A DNA stretch of 64,000 nt. It comes from Prosopocoilus inquinatus (taxonomy: Eukaryota; Arthropoda; Insecta; Coleoptera; Lucanidae). The notes below the pieces were generated by a model that worked only from the letters and a program-made list of their open reading frames with translations, had not been told where the DNA came from and ran no database searches. Position 1 is the first letter of the stretch, and each line of letters starts with the position of its first letter. The translations under genes were made by a program, and so were the position numbers. Positions 21,340 to 35,806 of the stretch are shown here, piece after piece. Where the stretch lies: positions 62,001 to 126,000 of the forward strand of contig JAYKNF010000039.1 of NCBI GenBank assembly GCA_036172665.1, written 5' to 3'.

Positions 21340-24300
21340 GTGAGATACGAAGTTTTTGGACGCAGCAGGTGCTGGAAATAGTTTTAAACGAAACAACACG
21401 TATTAGCGTTGTTCCTGTGATGTATCTAATCGATCCTTACTCATCTATCATGTTATTTGACGTTTGGATGAACTCCAGTATCTCTGACGTGAGATACGAA
21501 ATTTTCGGACGCAGCAGAAGCTGGAAATAGTTTTAAACGAAACAGCATGCATTAGCGTTGTTCCTGTGATGTATCTAATCGATCCTTACTCATCTATCAC
21601 GTTATTTGACGTTTGAATGGACTCCAGTAACTCTGATGTGAGATACAATGTTCTCGGACGCAGCAGAAGCTGGAAATAGTTTTGAACGAAACAACACGTA
21701 TTAGCGTTGTTCCTGTGATGTATCTAAACGATCCTTACTTATCTAACATGTTATTTGACGTTTGGATGGACTCCAGTAACTCTGATGTGAGATACAAAGT
21801 TTTTGGGCGCAGCAGGAGCTGGAAATAGTTTTAAACGAAGCAACACGCATTAGCGTTGTTCCTGTGATGTATCTAATCGATCCTTCCTTAGCTACTATGT
21901 TATTTGACGTTTCGATGGACTCCAGTAATTTTGATGTGAGATACGACGTTTTCGGACGCAGCAGAAGCTGGAAATAGTTTTAAATGAAACAACACGCATT
22001 AGCGTTGTTCCTGTGATGTATCTAATCGATCGTTACTCATCTATTATGTTATTTTACGTTTCGATGGACTCTAGTAACTCTGATATGAGATACGAAGTTT
22101 TTGGGCGCAGCAGGAGCTGGAAATAGTTTTAAACGAAACAACACATATTAGCGTTGTTCCTGTGATGTATCTAATCAATCCTTACTTATCTATCATGTTA
22201 TTTGACGTTTGGATGGACTCCAGTAACTCTGATGTGAGATACGAAATTATCGGACGCAGCAGAAGCTGGAAATAGTTTCAAACGAAACAACACGCATTAG
22301 CTTTGTTCCTGTGATGTATCTAAACGATCCTTACTTATCTAACATATTATTTGACGTTTGGATGGACTCCAGTAAGTCTGATGTGACATACGACATTTTC
22401 GGACGCAGCAGAAGCTGGAAATAGTTTTAAACGAAACAACACGTATTAGCGTTGTTCCTGTGATGTATCTAATCGATCCTTACTCATCTATCATGTTATT
22501 TGACGTTTGAATGGACTCCAGTAACTCTGATGTGAGATACAAAGTTCTCGGACGCAGCAGAAGCTGGAAACAACACGTATTAGCGTTGTTCCTGTGATGT
22601 ATCTAAACGATCCTTACTTATCTAACATCTTATTTGACGTTTGGATGGACTCCAGTAACTCTGATGTGAGATACAAAGTTTTTGGGCGCAGCAGGAACTG
22701 GAAATAGTTTTAAACGAAACAACATGCATTAGCGTTGTTCCTGTGATGTATCTAATCGATCCTTACTCATCTATCATGTTATTTGGCGTTTCGATGGACT
22801 CCAGTAGCTCTGATGTGAGATACGACGTTTTCGTACGCAGCAGAAGCTGGAAATAGTTTTAAACGAAACAACACGCATTAGCGTTGTTCCTGTGATGTAT
22901 CTAATCGATACTTACTCATCTATCATGTTATTTGACGTTTGGATGGACTCCAGTAACTCTGATGTGAGATACGAAATTATCGGACACAGCAGAAGCTGGA
23001 AATAGTTTTGAACGAAACAACAGGTATTAGCGTTGTTCCTGTGATGTATCTAATCGATCCTTACTTAGCTACTATGTTATTTGATGTTTCGATGGACTCC
23101 AGTAACTCTAATGTGAGATACGGAATTTTCGGACGCAGCAGCAGCTGGAAATAGTTTTAAACGAAACAACACGCATTAGCGATGTTCCTGTGATGTATCT
23201 AATCGATCCTTACTCATCTATCATGTTATTTTACGTTTGGATGGACTCCAGTAACTCTGATGTGAGATAAAAAGTTTTTGGACGCAGCAGAAGCTGGAAA
23301 TAGTTTTGAACGAAACAACACGTATTAGCGTTGTTCCTGTGATGTATCTAATCGATCCTTACTTAGCTACTATGTTATTTGACGTTTCGATGGACTCCAG
23401 TAACTCTAATGTGAGATACGACGTTTTCGGACGCAGCAGAAGCTGGAAATAGTTCTAAACGAAACAACATGCATTAGCGTTGTTCCTGTGATGTATCTAA
23501 TCGATCCTTACTCATCTATCATGTTATTTGGCGTTTCGATGGACTCCAGTAGCTCTGATGTGAGATACGACGTTTTCGGACGCAGCAGAAGCTGGAAATA
23601 GTTTTAAACGAAACAACACGCATTAGCGTTGTTCCTGTGATGTATCTAATCGATACTTACTCATCTATCATGTTATTTGACGTTTGGATGGACTCCAGTA
23701 ACCCTGACGTGAGATAGGAAGTTCTCGGACGCAGCAGAAGCTGGAAATAGTTTTAAACGAAACAACACGCATTAGCGTTGTTCCTGTGATGTATCTAATC
23801 GATCCTTACTCACCTATCATGTTATTTGGCGTTTCGATGGACTCCAGTAACTCTGATGTGAGATACAAAGTTCTCGGACGCAGCAGAAGCTGGAAACAAC
23901 ACGTATTAGCGTTGTTCCTGTGATGTATCTAAACGATCCTTACTTATCTAACATCTTATTTGACGTTTGGATGGACTCCAGTAACTCTGATGTGAGATAC
24001 AAAGTTTTTGGGCGCAGCAGGAACTGGAAATAGTTTTAAACGAAGCAACACGCATTAGCGTTGTTCCTGTGATGTATCTAATCAATCCTTACTTAGCTAC
24101 TATGTTATTTGACGTTTCGATGGACTCCAGTAATTTTGATGTGAGATACGACGTTTTCGGACGCAGCAGAAGCTGGAAATAGTTTTAAACGAAACAACAC
24201 GTATTAGCGTTGTTCCTGTGATGTATCTAATCGATCCTTACTCATCTATCATGTTATTTGACGTTTGGATGGGCTCCAGTTACTCTGAAGTGAGATACGA

Positions 24301-24587
24301 AGTTCTCGGACGCAGCTGAAGCTGGAAATAGTTTTAAACGGAACAACATGCATTAGCGTTGTTAATGTGATGTATCTAATCGATCCTTACTCATCTATCA
24401 TGTTATTTGACGTTTGGATGGACTCCAGTAACTCTGATGTGAGATACGAAATTATCGGACGCAGCAGAAGCTGGAAATAGTTTTAAATGAAACAACACGC
24501 ATTAGCGTTGTTCCTGTGATGTATCTAATCGATCCTTACTCATCTATCATGTTATTTGACGTTTCGATGGACTCTAGTAACTCTGAT
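21340..24587 (+). repeat. HOR unit 8, form 2 complete (22 monomers, 3248 bp)
   Basis: Order: C to S, K, U2, V2, W2, X2. It is 15 bp shorter than form 1 because it holds two short K monomers. It lies inside the 8.15-kb block that is duplicated at 32056. Confidence 0.94.
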
Positions 24588-26360
24588 GTGAGATACGAAG
24601 TTTTTGGACGCAGCAGGTGCTGGAAATAGTTTTAAACGAAACAACACGTATTAGCGTTGTTCCTGTGATGTATCTAATCGATCCTTACTCATCTATCATG
24701 TTATTTGACGTTTGGATGAACTCCAGTATCTCTGACGTGAGATACGAAATTTTCGGACGCAGCAGAAGCTGGAAATAGTTTTAAACGAAACAGCATGCAT
24801 TAGCGTTGTTCCTGTGATGTATCTAATCGATCCTTACTCATCTATCACGTTATTTGACGTTTGAATGGACTCCAGTAACTCTGATGTGAGATACAATGTT
24901 CTCGGACGCAGCAGAAGCTGGAAATAGTTTTGAACGAAACAACACGTATTAGCGTTGTTCCTGTGATGTATCTAAACGATCCTTACTTATCTAACATGTT
25001 ATTTGACGTTTGGATGGACTCCAGTAACTCTGATGTGAGATACAAAGTTTTTGGGCGCAGCAGGAGCTGGAAATAGTTTTAAACGAAGCAACACGCATTA
25101 GCGTTGTTCCTGTGATGTATCTAATCGATCCTTCCTTAGCTACTATGTTATTTGACGTTTCGATGGACTCCAGTAATTTTGATGTGAGATACGACGTTTT
25201 CGGACGCAGCAGAAGCTGGAAATAGTTTTAAATGAAACAACACGCATTAGCGTTGTTCCTGTGATGTATCTAATCGATCGTTACTCATCTATTATGTTAT
25301 TTTACGTTTCGATGGACTCTAGTAACTCTGATATGAGATACGAAGTTTTTGGGCGCAGCAGGAGCTGGAAATAGTTTTAAACGAAACAACACATATTAGC
25401 GTTGTTCCTGTGATGTATCTAATCAATCCTTACTTATCTATCATGTTATTTGACGTTTGGATGGACTCCAGTAACTCTGATGTGAGATACGAAATTATCG
25501 GACGCAGCAGAAGCTGGAAATAGTTTCAAACGAAACAACACGCATTAGCTTTGTTCCTGTGATGTATCTAAACGATCCTTACTTATCTAACATATTATTT
25601 GACGTTTGGATGGACTCCAGTAAGTCTGATGTGACATACGACATTTTCGGACGCAGCAGAAGCTGGAAATAGTTTTAAACGAAACAACACGTATTAGCGT
25701 TGTTCCTGTGATGTATCTAATCGATCCTTACTCATCTATCATGTTATTTGACGTTTGAATGGACTCCAGTAACTCTGATGTGAGATACAAAGTTCTCGGA
25801 CGCAGCAGAAGCTGGAAACAACACGTATTAGCGTTGTTCCTGTGATGTATCTAAACGATCCTTACTCATCTATCATGTTATTTGACGTTTGAATGGACTC
25901 CAGTAACTCTGATGTGAGATACAAAGTTCTCGGACCCAGCAGAAGCTGGAAATAGTTTTGAACGGAACAACATGCATTAGCGTTGTTCCTGTGATGTATC
26001 TAATCGATCCTTACACATCTATTATGTTATTTGACGTTTCGATGGACTCTAGTAACTCTGATGTGAGATACGAAGTTTTTGGACGCAGCAGGAGCTGGAT
26101 ATAGTTTTAAACGAAACAACACGCATTAGCGATGTTCCTGTGATGTATCTAAGCGATCCTTACTCATCTATCATGTTATTTGACGTTTGGATGGACTCCA
26201 GTAACTCTGATGTGAGATACGAAATTATCGGACGCAGCAGAAGCTGGAAATAGTTTTAAATTAAACAACACGCATTAGCGTTGTTCCTGTGATGTATCTA
26301 ATCGATCCTTACTCATCTATCATGTTATTTGACGTTTCGATGGACTCTAGTAACTCTGAT
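24588..26360 (+). repeat. HOR unit 9, short (12 monomers, 1773 bp)
   Basis: Order: C to J, K/J, V3, W, X, as in units 4 and 13. It lies inside the 8.15-kb duplicated block. Confidence 0.92.
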
Positions 26361-29310
26361 GTGAGATACGAAGTTTTTGGACGCAGCAGGTGCTGGAAAT
26401 AGTTTTAAACGAAACAACACGTATTAGCGTTGTTCCTGTGATGTATCTAATCGATCCTTACTCATCTATCATGTTATTTGACGTTTGGATGAACTCCAGT
26501 ATCTCTGACGTGAGATACGAAATTTTCGGACGCAGCAGAAGCTGGAAATAGTTTTAAACGAAACAGCATGCATTAGCGTTGTTCCTGTGATGTATCTAAT
26601 CGATCCTTACTCATCTATCATGTTATTTGACGTTTGGATGGACTCCAGTAACTCTGATGTGAGATACGAAATTATCGGACACAGCAGAAGCTGGAAATAG
26701 TTTTGAACGAAACAACAGGTATTAGCGTTGTTCCTGTGATGTATCTAATCGATCCTTACTTAGCTACTATGTTATTTGATGTTTCGATGGACTCCAGTAA
26801 CTCTAATGTGAGATACGGAATTTTCGGACGCAGCAGCAGCTGGAAATAGTTTTAAACGAAACAACACGCATTAGCGATGTTCCTGTGATGTATCTAATCG
26901 ATCCTTACTCATCTATCATGTTATTTTACGTTTGGATGGACTCCAGTAACTCTGATGTGAGATAAAAAGTTTTTGGACGCAGCAGAAGCTGGAAATAGTT
27001 TTAAACGAAACAACACATATTAGCGTTGTTCCTGTGATGTATCTAATCAATCCTTACTTATCTATCATGTTATTTGACGTTTGGATGGACTCCAGTAACT
27101 CTGATGTGAGATACGAAATTATCGGACGCAGCAGAAGCTGGAAATAGTTTCAAACGAAACAACACGCATTAGCTTTGTTCCTGTGATGTATCTAAACGAT
27201 CCTTACTCATCTATCATGTTATTTGACGTTTGAATGGACTCCAGTAACTCTGATGTGAGATACAAAGTTCTCGGACGCAGCAGAAGCTGGAAACAACACG
27301 TATTAGCGTTGTTCCTGTGATGTATCTAAACGATCCTTACTTATCTAACATCTTATTTGACGTTTGGATGGACTCCAGTAACTCTGATGTGAGATACAAA
27401 GTTTTTGGGCGCAGCAGGAACTGGAAATAGTTTTAAACGAAACAACATGCATTAGCGTTGTTCCTGTGATGTATCTAATCGATCCTTACTCATCTATCAT
27501 GTTATTTGGCGTTTCGATGGACTCCAGTAGCTCTGATGTGAGATACGACGTTTTCGTACGCAGCAGAAGCTGGAAATAGTTTTAAACGAAACAACACGCA
27601 TTAGCGTTGTTCCTGTGATGTATCTAATCGATACTTACTCATCTATCATGTTATTTGACGTTTGGATGGACTCCAGTAACTCTGATGTGAGATACGAAAT
27701 TATCGGACACAGCAGAAGCTGGAAATAGTTTTGAACGAAACAACAGGTATTAGCGTTGTTCCTGTGATGTATCTAATCGATCCTTACTTAGCTACTATGT
27801 TATTTGATGTTTCGATGGACTCCAGTAACTCTAATGTGAGATACGGAATTTTCGGACGCAGCAGCAGCTGGAAATAGTTTTAAACGAAACAACACGCATT
27901 AGCGATGTTCCTGTGATGTATCTAATCGATCCTTACTCATCTATCATGTTATTTTACGTTTGGATGGACTCCAGTAACTCTGATGTGAGATAAAAAGTTT
28001 TTGGACGCAGCAGAAGCTGGAAATAGTTTTGAACGAAACAACACGTATTAGCGTTGTTCCTGTGATGTATCTAATCGATCCTTACTTAGCTACTATGTTA
28101 TTTGACGTTTCGATGGACTCCAGTAACTCTAATGTGAGATACGACGTTTTCGGACGCAGCAGAAGCTGGAAATAGTTCTAAACGAAACAACATGCATTAG
28201 CGTTGTTCCTGTGATGTATCTAATCGATCCTTACTCATCTATCATGTTATTTGGCGTTTCGATGGACTCCAGTAGCTCTGATGTGAGATACGACGTTTTC
28301 GGACGCAGCAGAAGCTGGAAATAGTTTTAAACGAAACAACACGCATTAGCGTTGTTCCTGTGATGTATCTAATCGATACTTACTCATCTATCATGTTATT
28401 TGACGTTTGGATGGACTCCAGTAACCCTGACGTGAGATAGGAAGTTCTCGGACGCAGCAGAAGCTGGAAATAGTTTTAAACGAAACAACACGCATTAGCG
28501 TTGTTCCTGTGATGTATCTAATCGATCCTTACTCACCTATCATGTTATTTGGCGTTTCGATGGACTCCAGTAACTCTGATGTGAGATACAAAGTTCTCGG
28601 ACGCAGCAGAAGCTGGAAACAACACGTATTAGCGTTGTTCCTGTGATGTATCTAAACGATCCTTACTTATCTAACATCTTATTTGACGTTTGGATGGACT
28701 CCAGTAACTCTGATGTGAGATACAAAGTTTTTGGGCGCAGCAGGAACTGGAAATAGTTTTAAACGAAGCAACACGCATTAGCGTTGTTCCTGTGATGTAT
28801 CTAATCAATCCTTACTTAGCTACTATGTTATTTGACGTTTCGATGGACTCCAGTAATTTTGATGTGAGATACGACGTTTTCGGACGCAGCAGAAGCTGGA
28901 AATAGTTTTAAACGAAACAACACGTATTAGCGTTGTTCCTGTGATGTATCTAATCGATCCTTACTCATCTATCATGTTATTTGACGTTTGGATGGGCTCC
29001 AGTTACTCTGAAGTGAGATACGAAGTTCTCGGACGCAGCTGAAGCTGGAAATAGTTTTAAACGGAACAACATGCATTAGCGTTGTTAATGTGATGTATCT
29101 AATCGATCCTTACTCATCTATCATGTTATTTGACGTTTGGATGGACTCCAGTAACTCTGATGTGAGATACGAAATTATCGGACGCAGCAGAAGCTGGAAA
29201 TAGTTTTAAATGAAACAACACGCATTAGCGTTGTTCCTGTGATGTATCTAATCGATCCTTACTCATCTATCATGTTATTTGACGTTTCGATGGACTCTAG
29301 TAACTCTGAT
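26361..29310 (+). repeat. HOR unit 10, multiply rearranged form 2 (20 monomers, 2950 bp)
   Basis: Order: C, D/M, N, O, P/H, I/J, K to S, K, U2, V2, W2, X2. Three hybrid monomers (26510, 26957, 27106) lie in the first six monomers. As a result N and O occur twice. The same triple rearrangement recurs in unit 14. Confidence 0.92.
26957..27105 (+). repeat. Hybrid monomer P/H
   Basis: P front (GTGAGATAAAAAGTTTTT), then H from about monomer position 47 (TTTTAAACG, ACACATATTAG, CTAATCAATCC). It is followed by I/J. Copy also at 38176. Confidence 0.92.
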
Positions 29311-32300
29311 GTGAGATACGAAGTTTTTGGACGCAGCAGGTGCTGGAAATAGTTTTAAACGAAACAACACGTATTAGCGTTGTTCCTGTGATGTATCTAA
29401 TCGATCCTTACTCATCTATCATGTTATTTGACGTTTGGATGAACTCCAGTATCTCTGACGTGAGATACGAAATTTTCGGACGCAGCAGAAGCTGGAAATA
29501 GTTTTAAACGAAACAGCATGCATTAGCGTTGTTCCTGTGATGTATCTAATCGATCCTTACTCATCTATCACGTTATTTGACGTTTGAATGGACTCCAGTA
29601 ACTCTGATGTGAGATACAATGTTCTCGGACGCAGCAGAAGCTGGAAATAGTTTTGAACGAAACAACACGTATTAGCGTTGTTCCTGTGATGTATCTAAAC
29701 GATCCTTACTTATCTAACATGTTATTTGACGTTTGGATGGACTCCAGTAACTCTGATGTGAGATACAAAGTTTTTGGGCGCAGCAGGAGCTGGAAATAGT
29801 TTTAAACGAAGCAACACGCATTAGCGTTGTTCCTGTGATGTATCTAATCGATCCTTCCTTAGCTACTATGTTATTTGACGTTTCGATGGACTCCAGTAAT
29901 TTTGATGTGAGATACGACGTTTTCGGACGCAGCAGAAGCTGGAAATAGTTTTAAATGAAACAACACGCATTAGCGTTGTTCCTGTGATGTATCTAATCGA
30001 TCGTTACTCATCTATTATGTTATTTTACGTTTCGATGGACTCTAGTAACTCTGATATGAGATACGAAGTTTTTGGGCGCAGCAGGAGCTGGAAATAGTTT
30101 TAAACGAAACAACACATATTAGCGTTGTTCCTGTGATGTATCTAATCAATCCTTACTTATCTATCATGTTATTTGACGTTTGGATGGACTCCAGTAACTC
30201 TGATGTGAGATACGAAATTATCGGACGCAGCAGAAGCTGGAAATAGTTTCAAACGAAACAACACGCATTAGCTTTGTTCCTGTGATGTATCTAAACGATC
30301 CTTACTTATCTAACATATTATTTGACGTTTGGATGGACTCCAGTAAGTCTGATGTGACATACGACATTTTCGGACGCAGCAGAAGCTGGAAATAGTTTTA
30401 AACGAAACAACACGTATTAGCGTTGTTCCTGTGATGTATCTAATCGATACTTACTCATCTATCATGTTATTTGACGTTTGAATGGACTCCAGTAACTCTG
30501 ATGTGAGATACAAAGTTCTCGGACGCAGCAGAAGCTGGAAACAACACGTATTAGCGTTGTTCCTGTGATGTATCTAAACGATCCTTACTTATCTAACATC
30601 TTATTTGACGTTTGGATGGACTCCAGTAACTCTGATGTGAGATACAAAGTTTTTGGGCGCAGCAGGAACTGGAAATAGTTTTAAACGAAACAACATGCAT
30701 TAGCGTTGTTCCTGTGATGTATCTAATCGATCCTTACTCATCTATCATGTTATTTGGCGTTTCGATGGACTCCAGTAGCTCTGATGTGAGATACGACGTT
30801 TTCGTACGCAGCAGAAGCTGGAAATAGTTTTAAACGAAACAACACGCATTAGCGTTGTTCCTGTGATGTATCTAATCGATACTTACTCATCTATCATGTT
30901 ATTTGACGTTTGGATGGACTCCAGTAACTCTGATGTGAGATACGAAATTATCGGACACAGCAGAAGCTGGAAATAGTTTTGAACGAAACAACAGGTATTA
31001 GCGTTGTTCCTGTGATGTATCTAATCGATCCTTACTTAGCTACTATGTTATTTGATGTTTCGATGGACTCCAGTAACTCTAATGTGAGATACGGAATTTT
31101 CGGACGCAGCAGCAGCTGGAAATAGTTTTAAACGAAACAACACGCATTAGCGATGTTCCTGTGATGTATCTAATCGATCCTTACTCATCTATCATGTTAT
31201 TTTACGTTTGGATGGACTCCAGTAACTCTGATGTGAGATAAAAAGTTTTTGGACGCAGCAGAAGCTGGAAATAGTTTTGAACGAAACAACACGTATTAGC
31301 GTTGTTCCTGTGATGTATCTAATCGATCCTTACTTAGCTACTATGTTATTTGACGTTTCGATGGACTCCAGTAACTCTAATGTGAGATACGACGTTTTCG
31401 GACGCAGCAGAAGCTGGAAATAGTTCTAAACGAAACAACATGCATTAGCGTTGTTCCTGTGATGTATCTAATCGATCCTTACTCATCTATCATGTTATTT
31501 GGCGTTTCGATGGACTCCAGTAGCTCTGATGTGAGATACGACGTTTTCGGACGCAGCAGAAGCTGGAAATAGTTTTAAACGAAACAACACGCATTAGCGT
31601 TGTTCCTGTGATGTATCTAATCGATACTTACTCATCTATCATGTTATTTGACGTTTGGATGGACTCCAGTAACCCTGACGTGAGATAGGAAGTTCTCGGA
31701 CGCAGCAGAAGCTGGAAATAGTTTTAAACGAAACAACACGCATTAGCGTTGTTCCTGTGATGTATCTAATCGATCCTTACTCACCTATCATGTTATTTGG
31801 CGTTTCGATGGACTCCAGTAACTCTGATGTGAGATACAAAGTTCTCGGACGCAGCAGAAGCTGGAAACAACACGTATTAGCGTTGTTCCTGTGATGTATC
31901 TAAACGATCCTTACTTATCTAACATCTTATTTGACGTTTGGATGGACTCCAGTAACTCTGATGTGAGATACAAAGTTTTTGGGCGCAGCAGGAACTGGAA
32001 ATAGTTTTAAACGAAGCAACACGCATTAGCGTTGTTCCTGTGATGTATCTAATCAATCCTTACTTAGCTACTATGTTATTTGACGTTTCGATGGACTCCA
32101 GTAATTTTGATGTGAGATACGACGTTTTCGGACGCAGCAGAAGCTGGAAATAGTTTTAAACGAAACAACATGCATTAGCGTTGTTCCTGTGATGTATCTA
32201 ATCGATCCTTACACATCTATTATGTTATTTGACGTTTCGATGGACTCTAGTAACTCTGATGTGAGATACGAAGTTTTTGGACGCAGCAGGAGCTGGATAT

Positions 32301-32558
32301 AGTTTTAAACGAAACAACACGCATTAGCGATGTTCCTGTGATGTATCTAAGCGATCCTTACTCATCTATCATGTTATTTGACGTTTGGATGGACTCCAGT
32401 AACTCTGATGTGAGATACGAAATTATCGGACGCAGCAGAAGCTGGAAATAGTTTTAAATTAAACAACACGCATTAGCGTTGTTCCTGTGATGTATCTAAT
32501 CGATCCTTACTCATCTATCATGTTATTTGACGTTTCGATGGACTCTAGTAACTCTGAT
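29311..32558 (+). repeat. HOR unit 11, form 2 to form 1 mosaic (22 monomers, 3248 bp)
   Basis: Order: C to S, K, U2, V, W, X. It starts the form 2 cassette (K-U2) and switches to the form 1 cassette (V-W-X). The switch lies where the 8.15-kb block copy begins, near 32056. The J monomer at 30354 has a private A at 30449. Confidence 0.92.
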
Positions 32559-35500
32559 GTGAGATACGAAGTTTTTGGACGCAGCAGGTGCTGGAAATAG
32601 TTTTAAACGAAACAACACGTATTAGCGTTGTTCCTGTGATGTATCTAATCGATCCTTACTCATCTATCATGTTATTTGACGTTTGGATGAACTCCAGTAT
32701 CTCTGACGTGAGATACGAAATTTTCGGACGCAGCAGAAGCTGGAAATAGTTTTAAACGAAACAGCATGCATTAGCGTTGTTCCTGTGATGTATCTAATCG
32801 ATCCTTACTCATCTATCACGTTATTTGACGTTTGAATGGACTCCAGTAACTCTGATGTGAGATACAATGTTCTCGGACGCAGCAGAAGCTGGAAATAGTT
32901 TTGAACGAAACAACACGTATTAGCGTTGTTCCTGTGATGTATCTAAACGATCCTTACTTATCTAACATGTTATTTGACGTTTGGATGGACTCCAGTAACT
33001 CTGATGTGAGATACAAAGTTTTTGGGCGCAGCAGGAGCTGGAAATAGTTTTAAACGAAGCAACACGCATTAGCGTTGTTCCTGTGATGTATCTAATCGAT
33101 CCTTCCTTAGCTACTATGTTATTTGACGTTTCGATGGACTCCAGTAATTTTGATGTGAGATACGACGTTTTCGGACGCAGCAGAAGCTGGAAATAGTTTT
33201 AAATGAAACAACACGCATTAGCGTTGTTCCTGTGATGTATCTAATCGATCGTTACTCATCTATTATGTTATTTTACGTTTCGATGGACTCTAGTAACTCT
33301 GATATGAGATACGAAGTTTTTGGGCGCAGCAGGAGCTGGAAATAGTTTTAAACGAAACAACACATATTAGCGTTGTTCCTGTGATGTATCTAATCAATCC
33401 TTACTTATCTATCATGTTATTTGACGTTTGGATGGACTCCAGTAACTCTGATGTGAGATACGAAATTATCGGACGCAGCAGAAGCTGGAAATAGTTTCAA
33501 ACGAAACAACACGCATTAGCTTTGTTCCTGTGATGTATCTAAACGATCCTTACTTATCTAACATATTATTTGACGTTTGGATGGACTCCAGTAAGTCTGA
33601 TGTGACATACGACATTTTCGGACGCAGCAGAAGCTGGAAATAGTTTTAAACGAAACAACACGTATTAGCGTTGTTCCTGTGATGTATCTAATCGATCCTT
33701 ACTCATCTATCATGTTATTTGACGTTTGAATGGACTCCAGTAACTCTGATGTGAGATACAAAGTTCTCGGACGCAGCAGAAGCTGGAAACAACACGTATT
33801 AGCGTTGTTCCTGTGATGTATCTAAACGATCCTTACTTATCTAACATCTTATTTGACGTTTGGATGGACTCCAGTAACTCTGATGTGAGATACAAAGTTT
33901 TTGGGCGCAGCAGGAACTGGAAATAGTTTTAAACGAAACAACATGCATTAGCGTTGTTCCTGTGATGTATCTAATCGATCCTTACTCATCTATCATGTTA
34001 TTTGGCGTTTCGATGGACTCCAGTAGCTCTGATGTGAGATACGACGTTTTCGTACGCAGCAGAAGCTGGAAATAGTTTTAAACGAAACAACACGCATTAG
34101 CGTTGTTCCTGTGATGTATCTAATCGATACTTACTCATCTATCATGTTATTTGACGTTTGGATGGACTCCAGTAACTCTGATGTGAGATACGAAATTATC
34201 GGACACAGCAGAAGCTGGAAATAGTTTTGAACGAAACAACAGGTATTAGCGTTGTTCCTGTGATGTATCTAATCGATCCTTACTTAGCTACTATGTTATT
34301 TGATGTTTCGATGGACTCCAGTAACTCTAATGTGAGATACGGAATTTTCGGACGCAGCAGCAGCTGGAAATAGTTTTAAACGAAACAACACGCATTAGCG
34401 ATGTTCCTGTGATGTATCTAATCGATCCTTACTCATCTATCATGTTATTTTACGTTTGGATGGACTCCAGTAACTCTGATGTGAGATAAAAAGTTTTTGG
34501 ACGCAGCAGAAGCTGGAAATAGTTTTGAACGAAACAACACGTATTAGCGTTGTTCCTGTGATGTATCTAATCGATCCTTACTTAGCTACTATGTTATTTG
34601 ACGTTTCGATGGACTCCAGTAACTCTAATGTGAGATACGACGTTTTCGGACGCAGCAGAAGCTGGAAATAGTTCTAAACGAAACAACATGCATTAGCGTT
34701 GTTCCTGTGATGTATCTAATCGATCCTTACTCATCTATCATGTTATTTGGCGTTTCGATGGACTCCAGTAGCTCTGATGTGAGATACGACGTTTTCGGAC
34801 GCAGCAGAAGCTGGAAATAGTTTTAAACGAAACAACACGCATTAGCGTTGTTCCTGTGATGTATCTAATCGATACTTACTCATCTATCATGTTATTTGAC
34901 GTTTGGATGGACTCCAGTAACCCTGACGTGAGATAGGAAGTTCTCGGACGCAGCAGAAGCTGGAAATAGTTTTAAACGAAACAACACGCATTAGCGTTGT
35001 TCCTGTGATGTATCTAATCGATCCTTACTCACCTATCATGTTATTTGGCGTTTCGATGGACTCCAGTAACTCTGATGTGAGATACAAAGTTCTCGGACGC
35101 AGCAGAAGCTGGAAACAACACGTATTAGCGTTGTTCCTGTGATGTATCTAAACGATCCTTACTTATCTAACATCTTATTTGACGTTTGGATGGACTCCAG
35201 TAACTCTGATGTGAGATACAAAGTTTTTGGGCGCAGCAGGAACTGGAAATAGTTTTAAACGAAGCAACACGCATTAGCGTTGTTCCTGTGATGTATCTAA
35301 TCAATCCTTACTTAGCTACTATGTTATTTGACGTTTCGATGGACTCCAGTAATTTTGATGTGAGATACGACGTTTTCGGACGCAGCAGAAGCTGGAAATA
35401 GTTTTAAACGAAACAACACGTATTAGCGTTGTTCCTGTGATGTATCTAATCGATCCTTACTCATCTATCATGTTATTTGACGTTTGGATGGGCTCCAGTT

Positions 35501-35806
35501 ACTCTGAAGTGAGATACGAAGTTCTCGGACGCAGCTGAAGCTGGAAATAGTTTTAAACGGAACAACATGCATTAGCGTTGTTAATGTGATGTATCTAATC
35601 GATCCTTACTCATCTATCATGTTATTTGACGTTTGGATGGACTCCAGTAACTCTGATGTGAGATACGAAATTATCGGACGCAGCAGAAGCTGGAAATAGT
35701 TTTAAATGAAACAACACGCATTAGCGTTGTTCCTGTGATGTATCTAATCGATCCTTACTCATCTATCATGTTATTTGACGTTTCGATGGACTCTAGTAAC
35801 TCTGAT
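32559..35806 (+). repeat. HOR unit 12, form 2 complete (22 monomers, 3248 bp)
   Basis: Order: C to S, K, U2, V2, W2, X2. It is the block copy of unit 8 at an offset of 11,219 bp. Confidence 0.94.
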
